Positions 18,459-26,407 of a stretch of 64,000 nt of DNA are shown here, in pieces (positions within the stretch are counted from its first letter, which is position 1; each line of letters starts with the position of its first letter). The DNA comes from Spirochaetaceae bacterium (GTDB lineage Bacteria; Spirochaetota; Leptospiria; Leptospirales; Leptonemataceae). The DNA is taken from assembly GCA_002729885.1 (NCBI GenBank), contig PBUB01000014.1:62001-126000 (forward strand), written 5' to 3'. The position numbers were made by a program, and so were the translations under genes. The notes below the pieces were generated by a model. It was given only the letters and a program-made list of their open reading frames with translations, ran no database searches and was not told the origin of the DNA.

Positions 18459-18923
18459 ATGCGAGCTTTCATAAAGGAATTCAGGGAATTTGCTGTAAAA
18501 GGCAATGCAGTGGAGATGGCCATTGGCATCATGCTGGGAGCGGCCTTCACCTCCGTAGTAAAAAGCCTGGTGGCCGATGTGCTAATGCCTCCCCTGGGAT
18601 TGATGCTGGGAGGCGTGGATTTCACCAATCTATTCTGGGTATTGAAACATGGCGAAATCGCCGGACCCTATGCTACTCTGGCCCAGGCGCAGGAAGTGGG
18701 TGCGGTCACAATCAACTACGGGACGTTCATCAATACCATACTCAGCTTCCTAATTGTTGCTGTGGTGCTTTTCTTCGTGGTGCGAGGCATGAATTCTATG
18801 CGAAGAAAAGAGGAGCCTGCTGCACCCACCACCAGACCCTGTCCGGAGTGCCGTCAGGCCATTTCGCTGGATGCCACAAGATGCCCGTTCTGCACATCCA
18901 GAGTAAAGAAAGAGACTACCTGA
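18459..18923 (+). CDS. mscL: Large-conductance mechanosensitive channel with zinc-ribbon tail
   Basis: The 154-aa protein has the MscL N-terminus (FIKEFREFAVKGNAVEMAIG), first pore helix (GIMLGAAFTSVVKSLVADVL), periplasmic loop and second helix (TFINTILSFLIVAVVLFFVV). After the RKEE cluster comes an extension with two CxxC knuckles (CPECRQ and CPFCTS, about residues 128-147), a zinc-ribbon-like tail found in a subset of MscL proteins. The channel releases solutes on hypo-osmotic shock. The gene diverges from the ABC exporter and converges on the 7TM phosphatase gene. Confidence 0.92.
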   Translation: MRAFIKEFREFAVKGNAVEMAIGIMLGAAFTSVVKSLVADVLMPPLGLMLGGVDFTNLFWVLKHGEIAGPYATLAQAQEVGAVTINYGTFINTILSFLIVAVVLFFVVRGMNSMRRKEEPAAPTTRPCPECRQAISLDATRCPFCTSRVKKETT

Positions 18924-18962
18924 AGCTCATTCTGATTCCTTGAGCCTCACCCAGGTGGAAAG

Positions 18963-18993
18963 CCATGAGCATCGAACCGATGCCGGGTCATGG
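18963..18993. terminator. Bulged hairpin between convergent genes
   Basis: CCATGAGCATCG (18963-18974) pairs with CGATGC and TCATGG (18978-18983 and 18988-18993), with an AAC loop and a four-base CGGG bulge. It sits between the mscL stop and the stop at 19020, where a terminator is expected. No T-run follows on either strand. Confidence 0.35.
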
Positions 18994-19019
18994 ATTCTTA
19001 AAAGCAAATGAAATATTCG

Positions 19020-21149
19020 CTATTGATAGTACACAGTAAGCAAAGAAAGATCGTCCGTTACCTCGCCCAGGTCTGTTATAGATTTTCGAATAACTTCCGG
19101 ATTTCCCTGACATTCCGCAACCAGTCTGAGAAAGAGACCTTCATCCGCATTTCGCTTTTCCGTTCCGTCAGCGTCGGTGAAGATCAGGTCATCCTTTCCG
19201 TCGGAGCCCATACACAGAGCTTCCCCGGGCTTTAATTCCAATTGATTTACTTCAGGTTCTGTTTCTGGTCGAGCCAGCCCCAGCTTCGTAGTAAGCTTTT
19301 GCTCCGGAAAGCTGGCTTCCCCTTTGCTATAAAGGGCCACATAAGGATGTTCGCAGTTTATATAATAGAGCTTCCCGGTCTTTTCCTCGATAAGTCCCAG
19401 CAACATTGTAGTCATCATACTTCCCTCGAAGGATAGAAACACTCGATTCATCTCGCGAAAGGAATCCCGAAGCCAGGTTTCTGGCCTTCGATTTGCCTCG
19501 GCCGAAGAAAGCTTCGTACGCTCCACAGCAGACCCAAACGTTGTTCCCAGCACAACGGCACCACCGGCGCCCTGCATGGATTTTCCCATGGCATCGCCAT
19601 TTATGAATGCGATATAGAGCTTACCCTGAAGTTCGACCTCCCTGGCCAGACAGACGTCGCCTCCAATGGATGCTTTTCTTCCGCGATATTCGAATCGTTT
19701 CTTCTGCTGAAGCTCCATGGCCACAGTGACAGAGCCGGATTCCAGATCCTGAGGCCTCAGTGGATGCATCAAGAGCGAAATCAAGAAATAGTCCCCATCC
19801 TGCTTTTCTTTGAGCATCCGCACTTCTCGCAGGGTTCGATCCAGACTGGCTGTCCTTTCCTGAACTTTTTCTTCCAGACCGTGGGAATACTGCTGGAGCT
19901 GACGATGGGTATCTGTATATCTCAAATATAGAATGCTTCCGAGAGACACCTGGAAGGCCAGAAATCCCCAGGTAATAATTTGAAAAGGCCAGAATATGAG
20001 ACCCAGTGCTCCCAGCATATCGTAGATGGCACAGATCATCAACGTAGTGAGTCCTACCAGAATGATGCGTGCTTCCCTGTTTTTATGGAAGGCCTGCACA
20101 ATAATCACGGCAGAAATCCCCAGACAGGAAAGCAATGTGATGTAAAAAAACGGATACAGCAATTCGTACAGTGGTACGCCGAACAGGTTCAGTATCGCAG
20201 CAAGAACCAGGTAGGCTCCCAGAGTCAGAGTAATCCATCGCACCGTTCTGGAGGACGGCAGTGCCTGCCACATAAAAGCGCCAAACGTTAGCGGCGCCAG
20301 CCCCAGAGATATATGCTCCAGATACATCCATAGCACCGGAGCATCCAGCAAAAGGTGCTGTAATTCTACCGTGCGATTGCTGATTACATAGATTCCGCAG
20401 GGCAACGCAAAAAAGCCAAAAGCTCCCAGCAATTTTTCTGATCTATTCCGTATATATAGAATCAATGCAAAAATGGCTGCGAATGAGAACAAGAAGCCCA
20501 GGCAGATTCTTGCCAGATCCTTTTGAATAATGGATCTTACGAAATAACCACGCTCTCCCACAGCCAGAGCATTGGCGGGAGAGCTCACTGCCACAGACAG
20601 TGTTTCAGAAAAGACCAGGGCATAGATTCTCTTTCCTTCCAGCTCCGGCGACAGGGAAATAATATGATTGGGCCATCCCGCAAAACCATCCGGACCCAGC
20701 TCCGGCTTTCCAAAGCGATAAATCTCTTCGAGACCGCCGCTGCCCTGAACAAATAACCGAATACTCTGGTTCATCAGTGGCGAATAAAGCACCGGATCCC
20801 TGTAATCCAGGGACGGTATTTCAGGAGAACGAAACCATACCGTTCTTGCCTCCCAGCCAAGGACATAGGGCCCCCGCGGAAGTGTAATCAGAGGTCTTCC
20901 GTCTCCAATGGTCTGAAATTCAGAATCCTCTGGAACAGCGAAATTCGACTGATCATCAACGTTCAGTTTGGAGGGATTCGAAACAGGCGCGTAGCTCCAG
21001 CCTGTGGAAAAAGGTTCAGACTGTGGAATCGTTCTTGGCTCGTTGCAGGCAGAGGTTAGAACTGTAATGAGCAGGATTATCGGAAGCCAGAAGCGGAGCA
21101 CAGACCGAACTTTTCGAAATCTACAGAGGATTACAAGCAAATCCCGCAT
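19020..21149 (-). CDS. 7TM-DISM receptor with SpoIIE/PP2C-type phosphatase
   Basis: The 709-aa protein has a lipoprotein-like signal (VLTSAC, Cys about 35), an extracytoplasmic beta-rich domain (about 40-205), seven membrane helices of 7TM-DISM type (about 210-410), a coiled-coil linker (QQYSHGLEEKVQERTASLDR) and a C-terminal SpoIIE-type PPM phosphatase (about 460-709). Metal-site motifs are visible: YIAFINGDAMGKSMQGAGG, LYYINCEHPYVALY, LCMGSDGKDDLIF and EVTDDLSLL. Such enzymes dephosphorylate anti-sigma-factor antagonists in partner-switching pathways. No STAS or RsbW-like gene is adjacent, so the partner is encoded elsewhere. Confidence 0.85.
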   Translation of the reverse strand: MRDLLVILCRFRKVRSVLRFWLPIILLITVLTSACNEPRTIPQSEPFSTGWSYAPVSNPSKLNVDDQSNFAVPEDSEFQTIGDGRPLITLPRGPYVLGWEARTVWFRSPEIPSLDYRDPVLYSPLMNQSIRLFVQGSGGLEEIYRFGKPELGPDGFAGWPNHIISLSPELEGKRIYALVFSETLSVAVSSPANALAVGERGYFVRSIIQKDLARICLGFLFSFAAIFALILYIRNRSEKLLGAFGFFALPCGIYVISNRTVELQHLLLDAPVLWMYLEHISLGLAPLTFGAFMWQALPSSRTVRWITLTLGAYLVLAAILNLFGVPLYELLYPFFYITLLSCLGISAVIIVQAFHKNREARIILVGLTTLMICAIYDMLGALGLIFWPFQIITWGFLAFQVSLGSILYLRYTDTHRQLQQYSHGLEEKVQERTASLDRTLREVRMLKEKQDGDYFLISLLMHPLRPQDLESGSVTVAMELQQKKRFEYRGRKASIGGDVCLAREVELQGKLYIAFINGDAMGKSMQGAGGAVVLGTTFGSAVERTKLSSAEANRRPETWLRDSFREMNRVFLSFEGSMMTTMLLGLIEEKTGKLYYINCEHPYVALYSKGEASFPEQKLTTKLGLARPETEPEVNQLELKPGEALCMGSDGKDDLIFTDADGTEKRNADEGLFLRLVAECQGNPEVIRKSITDLGEVTDDLSLLTVYYQ

Positions 21150-21196
21150 GGCGCGGCCACATTGCCCACGGCCATACCACGGTAAGGAGTTCAGGA

Positions 21197-21532
21197 TTGA
21201 ACGAAGAAGAGAAATTGGAATTCAAGGAGCGAGCCAGAAATGAAATTAGTTCTCTGGCTGTAGATATCCAGAGTCTGGAAAACGATACTCAGCCCATTTC
21301 TCCGGATGTTTCCCTGGGTCGGCTCACCAGGATGGATGCCATTCAGAACAAAAGTGTGGCGGAAGCGAACCTGGCCTCGGCCCGTAGCAGGCAGCAAAGA
21401 ATCCAGGCACGATTGGAAGAGCTGGATTCGCCGGACTTTCAAAAATGCAGAAAATGTGGAAAGGACATTCCCGCTGCCAGAATCCTTTATCTGCTGGATG
21501 CAGATACATGTCTGGAATGCGCATCAAATTAG
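21197..21532 (+). CDS. TraR/DksA-family zinc-finger protein
   Basis: The 111-aa protein starts at TTG 21197, set by AAGGAG seven bases upstream. Residues 1-80 form the helical hairpin of DksA-like proteins (LEFKERARNEISSL, IQNKSVAEANLASARSRQQRIQARL) and the C-terminus has the four-Cys finger CRKC...CLEC. The family binds the RNA-polymerase secondary channel and modulates initiation. The coiled-coil tip residues SLGRLTRMDAIQ replace the classic DxxDxA of DksA, so the transcriptional effect cannot be assumed. The acetyltransferase gene follows 37 bases downstream, probably in one transcript. Confidence 0.8.
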   Translation: MNEEEKLEFKERARNEISSLAVDIQSLENDTQPISPDVSLGRLTRMDAIQNKSVAEANLASARSRQQRIQARLEELDSPDFQKCRKCGKDIPAARILYLLDADTCLECASN

Positions 21533-21569
21533 ATAAGTTACAAATGCCCGGCATACGGAGAACCAATTA

Positions 21570-22040
21570 ATGGACAACTTTAATCCGGAGCCTCTATCTA
21601 TCCGCCCGTTTCGACCGGAAGACAGGAACGATGTGCGCGCATTATGGAAAAGTGCAGGACTTGTTCGCCCGTGGAACAATCCAGATGCAGATATTAATAG
21701 AAAGCTCCGAGTGGACCCTGAGTTATTTCTGGTGGCTGTCTGGAAAGAGGACCTGGTAGGCACTGTCATGGGTGGCTACGATGGGCACAGAGGCTGGGTC
21801 AACTACCTGGCCACGGATCCCGAGTATCGAAACCGGGGCATCGCTCGTAAACTAGTTCAGCACCTCGAAACGGAACTACTGAAACGCGGCTGTCCCAAAA
21901 TCAATCTTCAGATTCGAGAAGAAAATCAGGAGGTCCGAGCTTTTTATGAAAAGCTGGGCTACAGCGTTGATGCTGCCATATCCATGGGAAAGCGAATGAT
22001 TGAGGATTCTCTCTCGCAAGACATTGAACCCAAATCATGA
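21570..22040 (+). CDS. ypeA: GNAT acetyltransferase, YpeA-like
   Basis: The 156-aa protein shows IRPFRPEDRNDVRALWKSAG, a PWNNPDADI motif and the acetyl-CoA-binding segment PEYRNRGIARKLVQHLE (RxxGxA). It continues with INLQIREENQEVRAFYEKLGY. The combination WNxPxxDI plus LQIRxxN is typical of the YpeA group of GNAT N-acetyltransferases, whose substrate is unknown. It sits behind the DksA-like gene on the same strand, and a short inverted repeat overlaps its stop codon (22039-22054). Confidence 0.8.
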   Translation: MDNFNPEPLSIRPFRPEDRNDVRALWKSAGLVRPWNNPDADINRKLRVDPELFLVAVWKEDLVGTVMGGYDGHRGWVNYLATDPEYRNRGIARKLVQHLETELLKRGCPKINLQIREENQEVRAFYEKLGYSVDAAISMGKRMIEDSLSQDIEPKS

Positions 22041-22054
22041 AGACAAATGTCTTC
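22039..22054. promoter_or_regulatory. Inverted repeat upstream of ZIP transporter
   Basis: GAAGAC (22039-22044) and GTCTTC (22049-22054) flank AAAT, 60-70 bases before the ZIP transporter start and overlapping the end of the acetyltransferase gene. It could be an operator for a metal-responsive repressor or simply a weak hairpin; the sequence does not match a consensus I can name. Confidence 0.25.
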
Positions 22055-22112
22055 GCAGTATTGGTTCACTTTTTGATTGCACCGACTGCAGTAAGATAGA
22101 GGCATTAACTCA

Positions 22113-22823
22113 ATGAATCCTGTGCTCAGTCTGTTGTTGTTTTCCTGGGGTAGTGGAATTACCGCTCTTCTGGGCGGACTGCTGGCGCGCGCCGAGTCCA
22201 TGCCGGAATCAGACCGGAAACAGAGACTGATCCATGGAGTGGTGGCTTTTGGCGGGGGTATCCTGCTGGCTGCCGTAGCTTTCGCATTACTTCCTGAAGG
22301 AATGGAATTACTCAGCCCCTGGATTCTAGCACTCACTTTCCTTTCAGGAGGCGTTCTATTCAGTATTCTGGATGCCTATCAAAGCAAAAGCGGTGGATCT
22401 GGTGCCCAATTCCTGGCCATGCTTATGGATTTTTTGCCCGAGGCATTATCGCTTGGAGCTGTGTTCAGCCATGACCATAAACTGGGCCTGCTTCTGGCAG
22501 CATTTATTGCATTGCAGAACTTTCCGGAAGGGTTCAACGCATACAGAGAGATGGTACTTTCCGGCGAAAAGCCACGAACCGTGCTTGGTCTTTTTGCCCT
22601 GATCAGTCTTCTGGGCCCTGCCATGGCCCTCGCCGGCCATCTTTTCTTTCAGGATATGCCCGGAATCACGGCCGGCATTATGGCTTTCGCGGCTGGTGGT
22701 ATCCTGTATTTGATTTTTCAGGATATCGCACCTCAATCAAGGCTTGAACGTCACTGGAGCCCTACACTGGGTTCTGTTCTTGGATTTCTGCTGGGAATGA
22801 TGGGCCATGTGCTTATTGGTTAG
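22113..22823 (+). CDS. ZIP-family metal transporter
   Basis: The 236-aa protein has eight hydrophobic helices. The metal-site helices are recognisable as MDFLPEALSLGAVF (TM4 equivalent) and IALQNFPEGFNAYREM (TM5 equivalent, N-x-PEG). The His-rich loop of many ZIPs is absent, leaving only SHDHK between the two. ZIP proteins carry Zn2+, Fe2+ or other divalent ions into the cytoplasm. The gene lies in a + strand run after the acetyltransferase with a 72-base gap that could hold its own promoter. Confidence 0.8.
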   Translation: MNPVLSLLLFSWGSGITALLGGLLARAESMPESDRKQRLIHGVVAFGGGILLAAVAFALLPEGMELLSPWILALTFLSGGVLFSILDAYQSKSGGSGAQFLAMLMDFLPEALSLGAVFSHDHKLGLLLAAFIALQNFPEGFNAYREMVLSGEKPRTVLGLFALISLLGPAMALAGHLFFQDMPGITAGIMAFAAGGILYLIFQDIAPQSRLERHWSPTLGSVLGFLLGMMGHVLIG

Positions 22824-22993
22824 ACCCGATTGATTGACTCTAACTGGTGATTTCCAGGAAAATGCATCTTGAAAAAGCGAAGCAGACCCATTGCGCCTCG
22901 TATACTGGAAAGCCATATAAAATACAGAATTGGAATTACTTGTAAAGCTGAAGAGACTCCCTTTCCATGGTTCTTCCATTGGAGCGAAAAGAA

Positions 22994-23857
22994 GTGAAGC
23001 AAGTCTATAGATCCGCAAATGAATTCGAAGCGCAGATGCTATGCAATCTCATGGAACAGGCCGGCATTGAAGCGCATCTATCCGGAGAGCACATCCAGGG
23101 CATCGGGGCCTCTGTTCAACCTATTCAGATTTTTGTTCCGGAAGAGGACTTTGGTCTAGCTTCTAGAATCGTGGAGGAGGGTAACCTGGACTTCCTGGAA
23201 GAGGACCCGCAAATTCGCAGGTTTGGACCAGAACCCGGATCCGAGGAGCCATCGCTTTCCCGGAACTCTGTAAAGATAGATGCGAATGATCACCATAGCG
23301 CCAGACAAACAGATTGGACCGGAGTTCTGCTGGGCCTCCTGGTAGGCATTCTTCTGGGTGCCGGAGGAATGTTCTGGGCCTACAACAGTCCTGTGGAAGA
23401 GAATGGGGTGGATTACGATGGTGATGGCAGGCTGGACGAAACCTGGATCTATGTGGATGAGAGACTATCTCGCGTGGACCTTGATAGCAATCTGGATGGT
23501 GAAGTGGACGAAATCAGTCACTATGACCACCTGGAGTTCCTGGAACTGATCCAATCTGATCATGACTTTAATGGAACCTTTGAAACCGAGTACTACTATG
23601 AGGACAGTTTTCCCACCAGTTATCGTCAAGATTCAGACGATGATGGCTTCTTTGAATATCAGGAGCAAATCCTGCCAGATGGACTTGCTGAAGGAACTTA
23701 TTTCCATCCGAAATCGAAAAAACCCATCAAAACCATTTCCTATAACTACTTCAAGATGCTGGAGTCCAGACTTGATCTCAACGGGGACGGCACGATGGAC
23801 GTTATAAGAAAATATAATGATATTGATGAAGAAGTGAGCGAAGAAAGGATTCAGTAA
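22994..23857 (+). CDS. DUF2007 domain protein with membrane helix and Asp-rich repeat domain
   Basis: GTG 22994 is chosen because GGAG lies nine bases upstream and the product then begins at the family start (MKQVYRSANEFEAQ); an ATG at 22967 is possible. The protein has 287 aa. Residues 1-60 are a DUF2007 (putative signal-transducing) domain, 100-122 a single membrane helix, and about 128-280 five Asp-rich calcium-loop-like repeats: DYDGDGRLDE, DLDSNLDGEVDE, DHDFNGTFETEY, DSDDDGFFEYQE and DLNGDGTMDV. The repeats resemble dockerin/EF-hand-like Ca2+ loops. Topology suggests a cytoplasmic DUF2007 and a periplasmic calcium-binding part. Function unknown. Confidence 0.72.
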   Translation: MKQVYRSANEFEAQMLCNLMEQAGIEAHLSGEHIQGIGASVQPIQIFVPEEDFGLASRIVEEGNLDFLEEDPQIRRFGPEPGSEEPSLSRNSVKIDANDHHSARQTDWTGVLLGLLVGILLGAGGMFWAYNSPVEENGVDYDGDGRLDETWIYVDERLSRVDLDSNLDGEVDEISHYDHLEFLELIQSDHDFNGTFETEYYYEDSFPTSYRQDSDDDGFFEYQEQILPDGLAEGTYFHPKSKKPIKTISYNYFKMLESRLDLNGDGTMDVIRKYNDIDEEVSEERIQ

Positions 23858-23919
23858 TTGCAGCCGAAGAATGGCACTCGATTTGAAATGATTCCCTGCG
23901 GTTTCGCATTCAAGCAAAC

Positions 23920-23945
23920 CCGCCTTCCCTGATCAGGGAAGACGG
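23920..23945. terminator. Palindromic hairpin between convergent genes
   Basis: CTTCCCTGATCAGGGAAG (23924-23941) is a perfect palindrome and the stem extends by three more pairs past one mismatch (23920-23945). It lies between stops at 23857 and 23957 and could end transcription from both sides, though T-runs are weak. Confidence 0.5.
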
Positions 23946-23956
23946 CTCAGATCAGG

Positions 23957-24364
23957 TTAGGGACTGGAAAGAACTTCGCCTTCAATCGTAACGAGCGTGC
24001 AACTGGGAAAGAACCACACCCAGGTAAGAGGCATGAAATAGCTATTCGCACATGGCTCTGCAGTGATCTTTACACTTCGCATGGCAACTCCACCGTTAGA
24101 AGAGATAGTGTCGTTTATGGTCTGCGATAGGTCTACTTCACCGGTTAGATCCCAGCCAGTGTATACGAAGCTCCAGAATCTTTTCTCGATAACAACAGGC
24201 TTTCCGGGAGCGAGGTCCCCAGCACCATACCTTTTTCCTTCAATGTCAATAGACTTGGTCAAGGTAACAGGATAACTGAGATTTTCGAACGTCATAGACC
24301 CGGCCCCACCGGCACAGGAAATGACAAAGATGATTAGTGTCAGAGGTAAAAGAAATGGTTTCAT
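23957..24364 (-). CDS. Hypothetical lipoprotein (second of pair)
   Basis: The 135-aa protein has a lipoprotein signal ending IFVISC (Cys 17). The mature part contains a beta-rich region (MTFENLSYPVTLTKSIDIEG, VIEKRFWSFVYTGWDL) and a hydrophobic C-terminal segment with two Cys. It resembles the small TRL/Bor-like lipoproteins that carry an FxWGLV-type FW core, but the match is only by eye. Its ATG overlaps the TGA of the upstream lipoprotein gene by four bases (ATGA), so the two are translationally coupled. Confidence 0.6.
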   Translation of the reverse strand: MKPFLLPLTLIIFVISCAGGAGSMTFENLSYPVTLTKSIDIEGKRYGAGDLAPGKPVVIEKRFWSFVYTGWDLTGEVDLSQTINDTISSNGGVAMRSVKITAEPCANSYFMPLTWVWFFPSCTLVTIEGEVLSSP

Positions 24365-24753
24365 TTTCCGGTTTCCCCTTTCATTCGAACGTAGGAATCC
24401 AGAACCCAGCCTCCGGCAACAAATGTAGTGGAGCCTACCTCGACTTTTCGAATATAGATTGATTTACCACCAGATGCTTCTTTGACCTGTTCGGTAAATT
24501 GCTCTACCGAAATATCGACCTGTTGATTGACGGAAGAGCTAGTAGTCGTTGTTACTCTTCCGGTGGTGTTACTGGAGCTTGATGAAGCCACAATGTTTTG
24601 GTACTGCATTATCAGTTCGACAGGTTTTCCGTCTCCAGGACCTGGGCCAAGATACACCGGCGCCTGAGAATCGCTCTGGATGATTGCCGAGGCAGAATGA
24701 CAGCCAGTAAGCAAGAACGCCATTAATATAGACAAAAGAAGTATCCGATTCAT
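24361..24753 (-). CDS. Hypothetical lipoprotein (first of pair)
   Basis: The 130-aa protein has a canonical lipobox (FLLTGC, Cys 18). The mature chain carries a Ser/Thr-rich low-complexity stretch (ASSSSSNTTGRVTTTTSSSV, about 54-73) and then a compact C-terminal region (ISVEQFTEQVKEASGGKSI). No family is recognised. It shares a transcript with the following lipoprotein through an ATGA overlap. The ParA-like gene ends upstream at 24818, 64 bases before its start, so all three may be co-transcribed. Confidence 0.6.
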   Translation of the reverse strand: MNRILLLSILMAFLLTGCHSASAIIQSDSQAPVYLGPGPGDGKPVELIMQYQNIVASSSSSNTTGRVTTTTSSSVNQQVDISVEQFTEQVKEASGGKSIYIRKVEVGSTTFVAGGWVLDSYVRMKGETGK

Positions 24754-24817
24754 TACAATTTCTAGATAGCTACCGTAAATAAATCAAGCGAATTTTGATG
24801 ACGTAAACGGGCGTGGA

Positions 24818-25729
24818 TCAGTCCATTCTCTTAATCACCGATTCTACCATTTCGGTAAATTCTCGGCGCACTTCTTCATTCTTCTTGGTCTGATCCTGGA
24901 AGATATTCTTTCGGGAGCCCAGTAGTTCGGCCACTCCCATGCGATCGTTGATGCAATCATCCATCAGAGCATCGCCATAACGCTCTTTAAGTTTATCGCT
25001 CTGTTCCTGGTGCTCATGGGCCATATGGCCGCCAAAGAATCGCACTCGATTTCGGATGATTCCCAGCAGCTTCGCATTACATTGAGCGCCTTTTTCTCGC
25101 ACATCCTCCTGCATGTTTTTGATATGCTCCAGGATAAATGGAATTCCGTAGCAGCTAATGAAGTCCGGGATGGTGGGCACCAGATAGTAATCGCTGGCCA
25201 CAATTGCATTTCTGGAAATCAAATAGATGTTTGGCGGACAATCGAAGATAATATAATCGTAATGCGATTTCAGTGGCTCCAGTGCCTTTTGCAGAAGTAG
25301 GTATCTTTCTTTATTAAACTCTTCTACCGTTCTGGCCCATTTGGGCTTCTTGGCCACAAGCTTCATTTCGTAATCCGGCAGATCCAGATGCGAAGGCAGA
25401 AGATCCAGGCCGTCCACTTCTCCCGGCATCGTTTCCCAGGTCCGATTCAGAGCCTTTTCGATAATCCATTCCGGCTCTATGCGTGCTGGATCCTCCTGGT
25501 AGAAATTCTGCACTACGGAACGAATGGAGCCCCGTTTTTCAATCCAATCGATCCAGAAATGCTCCTCCACCGTAGAAACAGAAAGACTGCATTGAGGATC
25601 CAGATCCACCAGCAGAACCTTGCTGCCTTTTAGCTGGTTCAAACCCAGCCCAAGTTGCAGCGAGATGGTAGTTTTTCCCACCCCTCCCTTATAGTTGATT
25701 ACAGAGATTACTTTTGCCTGATTTGCCAT
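24818..25729 (-). CDS. ParA/MinD-type ATPase, solitary
   Basis: The 303-aa protein has the deviant Walker A of ParA ATPases (INYKGGVGKTT, residues 11-21), Walker A' (VLLVDLDPQCSLS) and Walker B (YDYIIFDCPPN). There is an insertion of about 50 residues between them, including an EHFWIDWIEKRG segment. ParA proteins position DNA or protein cargoes by dynamic ATP-dependent binding to the nucleoid. No ParB, parS or replication gene is visible, and it is not next to an origin. A role in positioning a cellular complex is therefore as likely as chromosome segregation. Confidence 0.82.
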   Translation of the reverse strand: MANQAKVISVINYKGGVGKTTISLQLGLGLNQLKGSKVLLVDLDPQCSLSVSTVEEHFWIDWIEKRGSIRSVVQNFYQEDPARIEPEWIIEKALNRTWETMPGEVDGLDLLPSHLDLPDYEMKLVAKKPKWARTVEEFNKERYLLLQKALEPLKSHYDYIIFDCPPNIYLISRNAIVASDYYLVPTIPDFISCYGIPFILEHIKNMQEDVREKGAQCNAKLLGIIRNRVRFFGGHMAHEHQEQSDKLKERYGDALMDDCINDRMGVAELLGSRKNIFQDQTKKNEEVRREFTEMVESVIKRMD

Positions 25730-25814
25730 GTAGAAGCCAGTTGATGCATCTATCGGCAGGTTCAGCTATACTTTGCAGCACGATTCTGAGGTGATCATGG
25801 AGCCGCATTGCAGC

Positions 25815-25838
25815 CCGCCACCCGGTCCCCGGAGGCGG
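25815..25838 (-). terminator. GC-rich hairpin downstream of membrane-protein gene
   Basis: CCGCC/GGCGG arms (25815-25819, 25834-25838) enclose a second CCGG/CCGG pair. On the minus strand it follows the stop at 25882 by some 45 bases. There is no T-run after it on that strand, so the call is tentative. Confidence 0.3.
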
Positions 25839-25881
25839 AAAAAGGCACCAATCGGCCCGAAGCTGTGTCGGTACTTATCAA

Positions 25882-26274
25882 CTAGCTCCGCTTAAAGCCC
25901 AGAACGGCCAGCATCAGCGCCGCTCCAAAGGTTCCGTACAGAGCGATCCTGGACCAGGGCCGGACCAGTGCCTCCAGATGTGGTTCATGGAAAAAACCGG
26001 CCAACAGGATCCAGGGAAGAAACAGGAATATAATGGAAACCAGTAATTGGATGGTTCTTCTTATTCCAGTGAGAGGCTCCAGATAGACTCCGGATACAAG
26101 ATTCAAAACAGCGGCAAATAATAGATAAATATGCCCGGATCGAAAAATCATCCTGGGACCGTCTTCCATTCCCTGTAGATGATCGTACTTTAGATCCATA
26201 TACTGGCCAGTAAGGAGGAAAATCAGGACAAAGATCAGCCCCGTCCAGAAGTGCAGCTGTTTCACGATCTTCAT
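25882..26274 (-). CDS. Small integral membrane protein, unknown
   Basis: The 130-aa protein has four hydrophobic helices (about residues 8-26, 45-65, 72-97, 106-127). It begins MKIVKQLHFWTGLIFVLIFL, with conserved-looking charged residues in the first loop (DLKYDHLQGMEDG). The pattern of a His-Trp-Gly start is reminiscent of PepSY/heme-related membrane proteins, but this is not strong enough to assign. The gene is alone on its strand and diverges from hldD. Confidence 0.5.
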   Translation of the reverse strand: MKIVKQLHFWTGLIFVLIFLLTGQYMDLKYDHLQGMEDGPRMIFRSGHIYLLFAAVLNLVSGVYLEPLTGIRRTIQLLVSIIFLFLPWILLAGFFHEPHLEALVRPWSRIALYGTFGAALMLAVLGFKRS

Positions 26275-26407
26275 CCATACGGTATATGATCAAACCATCA
26301 GAGATCAACCTCAATTATGAATGGCTTGCAGTCATGCCGGCTTTACAGCTAATGTCAGCTACATCTGTCGAAAGACATCCACATCAAGAATCGAACCGAG
26401 AATCATC

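Noticed and set aside
24818..25729. ParA as sign of a replication origin or plasmid partition locus
   Set aside because: No ParB, replication initiator or parS-like repeats were found around it.
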